Part shown: positions 8,381-15,866 of the stretch, in pieces
How the letters are laid out: the number at the start of each line of letters is the position of its first letter
Position numbering within the stretch: the first letter of the stretch is position 1
NCBI RefSeq assembly: GCF_004214795.1
Contig: NZ_CP035928.1
Coordinates: 992,001-1,056,000, forward strand
Direction: 5' to 3'
Length of the DNA stretch: 64,000 nucleotides
DNA from: Malaciobacter pacificus
Lineage (GTDB): Bacteria; Campylobacterota; Campylobacteria; Campylobacterales; Arcobacteraceae
Notes under the pieces: generated by a model
Database searches by the model: none
What the model saw: only the letters and a program-made list of their open reading frames with translations
What the model was told of the DNA's origin: nothing
Translations under genes and position numbers: made by a program

Positions 8381-9733
8381 TTGAAAACAGTAGATATAGT
8401 AGAAAGAATTGAAGGTGAAGCAAAACTTAATTGTACTTGGGAAAATGGACTTATAAGTGATGCTAGAATTGATTTTCTAAATTTTAGAGGATTTGAATAT
8501 ATTTTAGAAAATAAATCTCCACTTGATGCTTTAATCTACACTCCAAGAATTTGTGGGATTTGCGGACAAGCTCACCTTAAGGCAACTGTTGATGCTTTAG
8601 AAAATGTATATGAGAATATTGGAGAGAAGTTAGAAATTACTCCAAAAGCCAAACTTCTAAGAGAAATTGGTTTAAATATTGAGATTATAGATTCACACAT
8701 AAAATGGTTTTATATGTTTATTTTACCTGATATTGTTAAACTTGAAACAGAAGATTTAGGAATTTATGAACCAATAAAAGGTAAAAGATGGCTAGAAGCT
8801 ACAAAAGTAGCAAGTGAAACTATAAAGTCTTTGGCAATTATAGGAGGTCAATGGCCTCATACTTCTTATATGATTCCAGGGGGAGTTATGAGTGACCCCA
8901 CTTTATTAGAATTAACTACTATGAGTAATTACTTAGATGGTACTATTAAGTTTTTTGAAAATTCAATTAGTGGAGTTTCAATAGATAAATATTTATCTTT
9001 TTCAAAATATGAAAATATTGAGGATTTAAGAGGAGATTTAAAGTACTTTAGTGATTTATCATTAAAGTATGAGCTAACTAAGTATGGAAAATCATATAGT
9101 CAATTTATAAGTTTAGGGGAAAATACAATTTTTAAAAAAGGTAGATTTAAAAATAAACTTATAAATGGTATTGATTATACAAAAATTGTAGAGAGTGAAA
9201 AAAATACATTTACAATTGAAGATGATAACTCTGAAGATAAACATACTTGGGCTAAATCAGTATTGTATAAAGATGAATTTTATGAGTCAGGACCTTTATC
9301 AAGAGCTATGATATCAAACAATAAGTTTATAAGAAGTATCTATACAAAATATGAAGATTCTATTTATACAAGAGTCTTTGCAAGAATTAATGAAGTAGCT
9401 TTACTATTGATTGAAACAAAAAAACTTATATCAAAGATTGATATTTCTCAAGAGTCATTTTTAGAACCTAAAATTGATTTAAAAAAACTTGATGGTGTTT
9501 ATGGAGAGAGTGCTATTGAAGCAACTAGAGGTTCTTTATTTCACAAAGTATCAATAAATGAAGGTAAAATATTTTCATATAATATAATTACTCCTAGTGT
9601 TTGGAATCTTGGACCTAAGTATAATAATAAATTTGGAGTTGCACAAAATGCAATTATTGGAGCCCCTAGTATTGATATTTCAAAACTTATTCTTCGAAGT
9701 TTTGATGTTTGTTCTGTTTGTACAACACATTAA
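8381..9733 (+). CDS. hupV: [NiFe] hydrogenase large subunit, sensor type (HupV/HoxC-like)
   Basis: The 450-residue Ni-Fe subunit carries RICGICGQAH (Cys58, Cys61) and ends with DVCSVCTTH; His450 is the last residue. There is therefore no C-terminal extension to be cleaved by a HycI/HydD-type protease. Absence of the extension is known for regulatory hydrogenases (HoxC/HupV). It starts with TTG two bases after the small-subunit stop. The subunit is much shorter than HydB (580) and shares only the core motifs with it. The usual partner kinase (HoxJ/HupT) and response regulator are not encoded nearby; a TetR protein is instead. Confidence 0.82.
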   Translation: MKTVDIVERIEGEAKLNCTWENGLISDARIDFLNFRGFEYILENKSPLDALIYTPRICGICGQAHLKATVDALENVYENIGEKLEITPKAKLLREIGLNIEIIDSHIKWFYMFILPDIVKLETEDLGIYEPIKGKRWLEATKVASETIKSLAIIGGQWPHTSYMIPGGVMSDPTLLELTTMSNYLDGTIKFFENSISGVSIDKYLSFSKYENIEDLRGDLKYFSDLSLKYELTKYGKSYSQFISLGENTIFKKGRFKNKLINGIDYTKIVESEKNTFTIEDDNSEDKHTWAKSVLYKDEFYESGPLSRAMISNNKFIRSIYTKYEDSIYTRVFARINEVALLLIETKKLISKIDISQESFLEPKIDLKKLDGVYGESAIEATRGSLFHKVSINEGKIFSYNIITPSVWNLGPKYNNKFGVAQNAIIGAPSIDISKLILRSFDVCSVCTTH

Positions 9734-9963
9734 AATGTTTACTTTTGTAACAAACACATAAAAAAGTTAAAAGTTAACTTTAAATCTCTTTTTTATTAAT
9801 AAAATTTAGAAAACCTAATTATTACCGTACTTACTATTCTATCATACCTTACAATGCTATTTTGGTGCTACATATCATAAATAAATATTAAGTCTTTGTA
9901 AAGTTTACTATTGCTAAGTTAAATTTATATAAATGAATATTCATTTTTTTAGGAGTGTGATTT
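9734..9963. other. 230-bp regulatory region between hupV and hydA
   Basis: No gene is visible. Just after hupV a palindrome AAAGTTAACTTT (within 9765-9782) followed by CTCTTTTTT may be a weak terminator. The distal part contains the hydA promoter region and the 16-bp palindrome described separately. Confidence 0.6.
9931..9946. promoter_or_regulatory. candidate operator: perfect 16-bp palindrome before hydA
   Basis: AAATGAATATTCATTT is a perfect palindrome 17 bp before the hydA start. It overlaps a possible -10 (TTATATAAAT, about 9925-9934). TetR-family operators are typically palindromes of this size, and a TetR gene lies upstream with hupUV, so this is a plausible target. The link is inference. 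Confidence 0.5.
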
Positions 9964-11196
9964 ATGATTGATTCATCTGAAATGGTAAAAAAAGTTTTTA
10001 CCCAAAAATCAGGAAGAGTAGATACGAATAAAGGTGAAGAGTACTATAACTCTTTATTTCAAAAGGCTAAAACTAGATTAGCAACATTAAGAAAACAAGA
10101 ACCCTTACAAGATATTGACTTAATGGATGTTATTGATAGTGAAGGTGTAAATAGAAGAGATTTTATGAAGTGGGTTAGTGCAACAACTGCTACACTTATG
10201 TTACCTCCAATGTTTGCTCCATTAGTAGCAGAAGCAACAGAACTAATGAACAGAGTTCCTGTTATATGGCTAGAACTACAAGACTGTGCTGGTAATACAG
10301 AAGCATTATTAAGAAGTAGTGCGCCAACAGTTGATGATTTATTATTTGATGTGTTAAGTTTAGAATTTCACCATGCTTTAATGGCTGGTGCTGGTCATGA
10401 TGCTGAACATCAATTAGAAGATGCAATTGAACACTTTAAAGGACAGTATTTACTTTTTGTTGAAGGTTCAATTCCTATGGGAATGAATGGAAACTATGGA
10501 ACTATTGGACCATCAGGTGAAACTTTCCATGACCATTTACAAAGAGTTGCAAAAGATTCAGCTGCTGTTGTTGCTGTTGGTACTTGTGCAACATTTGGAG
10601 GAATCCCTGCAGCTGCTCCAAATCCAACTGGTGCAGTTGGAGTTATGGATTTAGTTAAAGGTAAGCCAATTATTAATATTCCAGCATGTCCTGCAAACCC
10701 TGCAAATATGGTAGGTGTTGTATTACATTACGTATTAACTGGTCAAATTCCTGAATTAGATTCATTATTAAGACCTAAATTTGCATTTGGTTATAGAATT
10801 CATGATAACTGTGAAAGACGTGCTCACTTTGATGCTGGTGAATTTGTAGAAGAGTGGGGTGATGAAGGTGCTAAAAACAACTGGTGTTTATATAAAGTTG
10901 GTTGTAAAGGTCCTATGACATTTAATAACTGTTCTATTATTAGATATAACGATGGTGCTAACTGGCCTATTGGAGTTGGAAGAGGATGTATTGGTTGTTC
11001 TGAACCAGATTTCTGGGATAAATATGCATATGAAAGACCAATGGCAAGTGCAAATATTAAAGCGCCAACTGGTGGAGTAGAGAAAACTGTTGATGAATTT
11101 GGACTTGGATTATTAACAGCAACAACAATTGGTATTGGAGTTCATGCAGTTGCAAGTGCAGTTGCAGGAAAAAAATCAGATGAGGGAGAAGAATAA
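9964..11196 (+). CDS. hydA: membrane-bound uptake [NiFe] hydrogenase small subunit
   Basis: The 410-residue electron-transfer subunit is exported by Tat: NRRDFMKWVSA (residues 63-73) precedes a hydrophobic stretch. The pre-sequence before the twin Arg is unusually long (about 62 residues). Fe-S ligands are seen in DCAGNTE (108 Cys, 111 Asn instead of Cys), VGTCATFGG, IPACPANPAN, HDNCERR, WCLYKVGCKGP, FNNCS and GCIGCSEPDFW. A C-terminal hydrophobic helix (FGLGLLTATTIGIGVHAVAS) anchors it in the membrane next to HydC. It forms the periplasmic heterodimer with HydB, encoded 2 bp downstream. AGGAG lies 9 nt before the ATG. Confidence 0.96.
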   Translation: MIDSSEMVKKVFTQKSGRVDTNKGEEYYNSLFQKAKTRLATLRKQEPLQDIDLMDVIDSEGVNRRDFMKWVSATTATLMLPPMFAPLVAEATELMNRVPVIWLELQDCAGNTEALLRSSAPTVDDLLFDVLSLEFHHALMAGAGHDAEHQLEDAIEHFKGQYLLFVEGSIPMGMNGNYGTIGPSGETFHDHLQRVAKDSAAVVAVGTCATFGGIPAAAPNPTGAVGVMDLVKGKPIINIPACPANPANMVGVVLHYVLTGQIPELDSLLRPKFAFGYRIHDNCERRAHFDAGEFVEEWGDEGAKNNWCLYKVGCKGPMTFNNCSIIRYNDGANWPIGVGRGCIGCSEPDFWDKYAYERPMASANIKAPTGGVEKTVDEFGLGLLTATTIGIGVHAVASAVAGKKSDEGEE

Positions 11197-11198
11197 AA

Positions 11199-12941
11199 AT
11201 GGCAAAAAAACACTTAGTAATTGATCCAATTACAAGAATTGAAGGACATCTTAGAATTGAGGCAATCATAGATGAAAACAATGTTGTAACTGATGCATAC
11301 TCTTCTTCTACTATGTTTAGAGGTATTGAGACAATTTTACAAGGAAGAGACCCAAGAGACTGTGGACTACTTGCAATGAGAATTTGTGGTGTTTGTACAG
11401 GTACTCACTATCAAAGATCTATTGAAGCAGTTGAACATGCATTTGGTGTAACTATTCCAAAAAACGCAAGATTAGTTAGAAACTTAATCCAAGGTGCACT
11501 GTATTTACATGACCACGTTGTTCACTTCTATCACTTACATGCACTTGACTGGGTTGATATTACTGAAGCACTTAAAGCTGATCCAAAAGCTGCAGTTGCT
11601 GAAGCTCAAAAATGGGCAGGTGTTTCAGATCAAAGACCTTGGAATGCAAGTGAAGATATTTATGTACAAGTTCAAGAAAGAGTAACTAGATATGTAAAAC
11701 AAGGTAGACTTGGTATTTTTGGAAATGCTTATTGGGGAAGTAAAGGCTTTAAATTAACTCCTGAACAAAACTTAATTGCACTTTCTCACTATTTAGATGC
11801 ACTTGAATTACAAAGGGATATGGCTAAAATGATGGCTATCTTTGGTGGTAAAAACCCGCATCCACAATCATTTGTTGTTGGTGGAGTAACTTGTGTTCAA
11901 GATATTAAAAACCCAGCAAGAATTGCAGAGTTCAAACAGTTATTAAAAAGAAGTAGAAAATTTATTAAAGAAGCATATTTACCAGATGTTTACATGGCTG
12001 GTACTATGTATGCTGATGAAGCACTAGAAGGAATTGGTGGAGGATTAGGAAACTTCATGTCTTTTGGAGACTTTAATTTAGATGATTTACCATTCTATGA
12101 AGCTTCAAAGTTATTCCCATCAGGAATTGTTAAAAATAAAGATTTAACAAAAGTTTATGAAGTTGATCAAACTAAGATTACAGAAGATGTTACTCACGCT
12201 TGGTATGAAGGTAACACAAATTTACACCCATATGATGGTGTAACAAATCCTAATTATACAGGTTTTGGTAAAAAAGAGGGGAATATTGCCTACTTAGATA
12301 CAGAAAATAAATACTCATGGATTAAATCACCTTTATATGATGATGAAAGAATGGAAGTAGGACCACTTGCTAGAATGATTGTAGGTGTTGCTAAAGGTGA
12401 TGAAAGAATCTCTAAATATGTAACAACATTCTTAAAAAATGGTAACTTACCAACAAAAGTTTTATTTTCAACAGTAGGAAGAACAGCAGCAAGAGCTATT
12501 GAAACTGAACTTATGGCTGATGTTATGATGGAATGGACTGATGAGTTAGCATCAAATGTTGCACATGGAGATTTATCTACTTGGACTGAATTTGACTTTG
12601 ATAATGTTGCTGCTGATGCTCAAGGTTTTGGTATGGCAGAAGCTCCAAGAGGTGGTTTAGGGCATTGGGTAAAAATCAAAGATGGTAAAGTAGAAAACTA
12701 TCAAGCAGTAGTTCCATCAACATGGAACGCAGCACCAAGAGATTATAAAGGAAGATTAGGTGCTTATGAAGCATCATTAGTTGGTACAAAAGTAGCAAAT
12801 CCTGATCAACCATTAGAAATCTTAAGAACTGTTCATAGTTTTGATCCTTGTATTGCTTGTGCTGTTCATATTATCGATACTAATGGTAAAGAGTTAGGTG
12901 TTTATAAAGTAGATCCAATAGGAGGAACTAGCCGTGCCTAA
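11199..12941 (+). CDS. hydB: membrane-bound uptake [NiFe] hydrogenase large subunit
   Basis: This catalytic subunit (580 residues) oxidises H2 at the Ni-Fe site. N-terminal ligands are in MRICGVCTGTHYQ (Cys63, Cys66) and C-terminal ligands in SFDPCIACAVH (Cys551, Cys554, His557). The 23 residues after His557 are the pro-peptide expected to be removed by HydD after Ni insertion. The protein has no export signal and travels with HydA by the Tat hitch-hiker route (family knowledge). It overlaps hydC by 8 bp. Confidence 0.97.
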   Translation: MAKKHLVIDPITRIEGHLRIEAIIDENNVVTDAYSSSTMFRGIETILQGRDPRDCGLLAMRICGVCTGTHYQRSIEAVEHAFGVTIPKNARLVRNLIQGALYLHDHVVHFYHLHALDWVDITEALKADPKAAVAEAQKWAGVSDQRPWNASEDIYVQVQERVTRYVKQGRLGIFGNAYWGSKGFKLTPEQNLIALSHYLDALELQRDMAKMMAIFGGKNPHPQSFVVGGVTCVQDIKNPARIAEFKQLLKRSRKFIKEAYLPDVYMAGTMYADEALEGIGGGLGNFMSFGDFNLDDLPFYEASKLFPSGIVKNKDLTKVYEVDQTKITEDVTHAWYEGNTNLHPYDGVTNPNYTGFGKKEGNIAYLDTENKYSWIKSPLYDDERMEVGPLARMIVGVAKGDERISKYVTTFLKNGNLPTKVLFSTVGRTAARAIETELMADVMMEWTDELASNVAHGDLSTWTEFDFDNVAADAQGFGMAEAPRGGLGHWVKIKDGKVENYQAVVPSTWNAAPRDYKGRLGAYEASLVGTKVANPDQPLEILRTVHSFDPCIACAVHIIDTNGKELGVYKVDPIGGTSRA

Positions 12942-13650
12942 AATAAAAAAGGTTAAAAGAATGACTGTAACCATGCGAATTATACACTGGGTAACAGTGT
13001 TAAGCATGATTATTGCAGTTGTAACCGGTCTTTATATAGGTCACCCTTATTACCAAACTTTTATTGCTGATCCTGCTGTGGATAAGTATGTTATGGCTTG
13101 GAATAGATGGTGGCACTTTATTGTTGCAATTATATTTGATGTAACTGCAATTTTAGTTGGGTATTTATACTTCTTCTCAAGGTTTGAAAAGCCTTATAAA
13201 AAGTTAATTCCAAATAAGCAAAACCTTGTGGAGTTTTGGGAAGTTCTTTTAAATCTTATTACTTTAAATAGAAGAAAGAAGTTTGATTCAACTCATAGTG
13301 ATAGTTTTAATACTGTATTTTTTACAGTATTTCACTTACTATTAGTACTTATGTTATTTACAGGCTTACAGTTATATGTACACGCACTAGCTTCTGGTAC
13401 CTCTTCAATTGGTGCTTGGTGGCCTGCTATGCTACATTTAGTTACTGACTGGACACTATATGTATTTGGTGGAAATATGGGTGTTAGATATGTACATCAT
13501 TTCTGTATGTATTTAATTTTAATGTGGGTTATATTTCATATTTACTATCAAGTATGGAGAACAATTTTCTGGCAAGAAGGAGACATCGCTATAGTTGTTG
13601 GTGGTTCTAAATTTGTAAAAGAGAAAGAAGAGGATAAAAAACAGGATTAA
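12934..13650 (+). CDS. hydC: hydrogenase di-haem cytochrome b subunit
   Basis: The 238-residue protein has four main membrane helices (about 22-42, 60-85, 128-150, 185-215) and His residues within them (IIHWVT, WHFIVAI, FHLLLVL, HHFCMYLILMW, IFHIYYQ), as in HyaC/HydC/HupC. It passes electrons from HydA to menaquinone. It starts with GTG inside the end of hydB. A 9-bp hairpin spans its stop codon. Confidence 0.94.
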   Translation: MPKIKKVKRMTVTMRIIHWVTVLSMIIAVVTGLYIGHPYYQTFIADPAVDKYVMAWNRWWHFIVAIIFDVTAILVGYLYFFSRFEKPYKKLIPNKQNLVEFWEVLLNLITLNRRKKFDSTHSDSFNTVFFTVFHLLLVLMLFTGLQLYVHALASGTSSIGAWWPAMLHLVTDWTLYVFGGNMGVRYVHHFCMYLILMWVIFHIYYQVWRTIFWQEGDIAIVVGGSKFVKEKEEDKKQD

Positions 13651-13660
13651 TTCCTGTTTT
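13638..13660 (+). terminator. hairpin at hydC stop, possible intra-operon attenuator
   Basis: AAAACAGGA (13638-13646) and TCCTGTTTT (13652-13660) form a perfect 9-bp stem with a 5-nt loop that includes the hydC stop codon. It is followed by AATCTTTAAA, a poor T tract, so it may only reduce or stabilise the transcript before hydD. Confidence 0.5.
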
Positions 13661-13694
13661 AATCTTTAAAAATAGATAGCAACGGAGTTATAAA

Positions 13695-14282
13695 ATGAAA
13701 AAAAATATAGTTGTTGGTGTAGGAAATATGCTTTTTAAAGATGAAGGTATTGGTATTTATGCCGCTGAATATATTAGACAAAACTATGAGTTTGAAGGTG
13801 ATATTGAAGTTATTGATGGTGGGACATTAGGGTTTAAACTAATGACATATTTCCAAGAGTATGATAATGTTATTATTTTAGATACTGTGTCTATTGAAGA
13901 TGAAATAGGAGGAATTTATAGATTACCTTCTGATGTTTTATTAGGACTTGGTAATTATAGAAAAACTGCTCATGAAGTAGAAATAGTAGAGATGCTTGAA
14001 ATTGTTTCTGTTTTAGACTCTCACGCAAATGTAACAATTATAGGAATTATTCCAGAAGATATTATTAGTGTTGGTATTGGATTAACGCCTAAGATGGAAG
14101 AAAGATTTGAAGAGTTTACCTTAAATGGAATAAAAGAGATTGAAAGCTTAGGTATAAAAGCTAAGAAAGTAAATAATATTGCAGTTGATGATATTGTAAA
14201 AAGTATGATTGGTAGTTACAATGGAAGTCATTTAAGCAGAATCCCAAATGAGGAAGATTTCACACATGAAACTAGTTTATAA
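13695..14282 (+). CDS. hydD: hydrogenase maturation endopeptidase
   Basis: The 195-residue HycI/HybD/HyaD-family protease cleaves the C-terminal peptide of HydB after nickel insertion. The nickel-sensing residues known from HybD (Glu16, Asp62, His93) match Glu17 (KDEGIG), Asp63 (IILDTV) and His93 (KTAHEVE) here. The C-terminal 35 residues extend past the usual fold. HupV has no cleavable tail, so HydB is the expected substrate. The 3' end overlaps hydE. Confidence 0.95.
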   Translation: MKKNIVVGVGNMLFKDEGIGIYAAEYIRQNYEFEGDIEVIDGGTLGFKLMTYFQEYDNVIILDTVSIEDEIGGIYRLPSDVLLGLGNYRKTAHEVEIVEMLEIVSVLDSHANVTIIGIIPEDIISVGIGLTPKMEERFEEFTLNGIKEIESLGIKAKKVNNIAVDDIVKSMIGSYNGSHLSRIPNEEDFTHETSL

Positions 14283-15798
14283 GATTGAGTTTAACTCAAC
14301 AAACTCTTATTTTAAAAAGATTATTGAGACCTTAATAGCACAAGCAGGAGTTAATGCTGTTTGTAAACAATATGATGGATTTATTTTAATAATAATTGAA
14401 GAAGAGGGCGAAAAGATTGAAGGTTTTTTCAAGTTTTTAGAGACAAGATTACCTGTTTCTATATTTATTGGAAAATCTTATGTAATTGAAGATATTGATG
14501 AAACTATAGAAGAATTAGAAGTTCATGATGTTAAACAAAATTTATCACTACTTACAAATGATGCAATAAAGGAAATTATAGAGAATAATGATATTGATTT
14601 TTTAAATGATATTCTAAAAATATCAAAGGGTGAAGTTTCTAGATTTGAAACTTATAATGGATTAAAAGATCTATTTTTGCCAAATAAAGAGCTTAGAGAA
14701 GAGTTCGAATCAAAAGGTTATGAAGTAAAACTACTTATTACAGATGTAACAAAAGTTCATGATTTATTTGATATAAATATGAAAGAGATGCAACTTTTAT
14801 GCTCAATTGAAAGACCCTTAGTTAAGTTAAAAATTAAACTACTTAAAAATGCTCAAAAAGAGATTTCATCAACAAATTATGTATATGCAAAAATTCCAGA
14901 TGATAAAGAGACAGTTCTTTTCTCACAAGCTTTAAAACAAAAGGGAATTGATTATCTTTTATATGTAAATGATGATGTTTACCAAGATGGAATCAAAGTT
15001 ACATATTTTAATAATGATAATTTAATTATAAGAGGTGAAAAAGGTCTTTTCCCTAAGTTTGATTATGTAGCAAAACAAAAGTTTAATACTTCAAAAGAGT
15101 ATTTTGATACAAATGGAGGAGTTTATAAAGCTATATTAGCACAAAATGCTAAAAGATTAATTCCATCAATTGGTGTTTACTTTTCACTTAAAAGTGATGA
15201 TAGTAATATCTCTATAAATATCCCTTCAAAAGGACTGAAAAAAATTATTGAAATACCAAATATTATCAATGATTTAAATAACTGTATTGAAGAGATAGAA
15301 GAGATTGATGAACACTGCGAAAGATTAATAAACAATTATAAAAAGAAATTTCCAGAGTTTTTAAGAGGTGAAATATCACAAGATACAAATGGATTTGAAT
15401 CAATTATTAATATGTGTGCAAAGGTAATTGGTCTAAAAGATGCAAAAGAGTTTGAAGATTTAGCTTTAAGTGCAGGAATTAAAAGTGGGCTTCAAATTGA
15501 TACAAAACTTGTAAATATTGATGGAGTTAACTATTTAGATTATAGAAGAACTGTTCAATCTATGATGTCATATAAAATGGCAGATGTTGATAATATGACA
15601 CTAGCTTACTCTTTTTATGAAAGTTTTAGTGATTTTATTAATAATTATGCTGATGAAATTGCAAAGGATACAAAAGCAAAAGATATAGTTCTTTGTGGTG
15701 ATATGTTTGCAAACTCTATATTACTTTCTAAAACACATAAAAATTTATCTAAAAACTATAATATAATCTTACCAAAAAGGTATCCTTTAGATTATTAG
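14266..15798 (+). CDS. hydE: hydrogenase accessory protein, HypF-related C-terminus
   Basis: Position after hydABCD matches hydE of Wolinella and Helicobacter, known to be needed for hydrogenase activity but biochemically poorly defined. The C-terminal part (about 385-510) resembles the Kae1-like end of HypF: MCAKVIGLKDAKEFEDLA and IVLCGDMFANSILL parallel HypF's FAGVLQVQSYEGETGLL and IVLSGGVFQNKTLL. It lacks HypF's zinc fingers and the HHYAH metal motif. I start at ATG 14266 because GAGGAAG precedes it; ATG 14248 would lie in hydD without a ribosome site. 510 residues. Confidence 0.8.
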   Translation: MKLVYKIEFNSTNSYFKKIIETLIAQAGVNAVCKQYDGFILIIIEEEGEKIEGFFKFLETRLPVSIFIGKSYVIEDIDETIEELEVHDVKQNLSLLTNDAIKEIIENNDIDFLNDILKISKGEVSRFETYNGLKDLFLPNKELREEFESKGYEVKLLITDVTKVHDLFDINMKEMQLLCSIERPLVKLKIKLLKNAQKEISSTNYVYAKIPDDKETVLFSQALKQKGIDYLLYVNDDVYQDGIKVTYFNNDNLIIRGEKGLFPKFDYVAKQKFNTSKEYFDTNGGVYKAILAQNAKRLIPSIGVYFSLKSDDSNISINIPSKGLKKIIEIPNIINDLNNCIEEIEEIDEHCERLINNYKKKFPEFLRGEISQDTNGFESIINMCAKVIGLKDAKEFEDLALSAGIKSGLQIDTKLVNIDGVNYLDYRRTVQSMMSYKMADVDNMTLAYSFYESFSDFINNYADEIAKDTKAKDIVLCGDMFANSILLSKTHKNLSKNYNIILPKRYPLDY

Positions 15799-15866
15799 GC
15801 TTTGGATTTTAACTAATTAAGATATGTTTTTATATACTCTCTTATTAGTTAATTCAAGGATTTTTT

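Noticed and set aside
11494-11685. Small frames overlapping hydB, and similar frames antisense to or within acnB, hypF, priA, dapD and others
   Set aside because: They lie in other frames of strong conserved genes, have no ribosome sites and no recognisable products.
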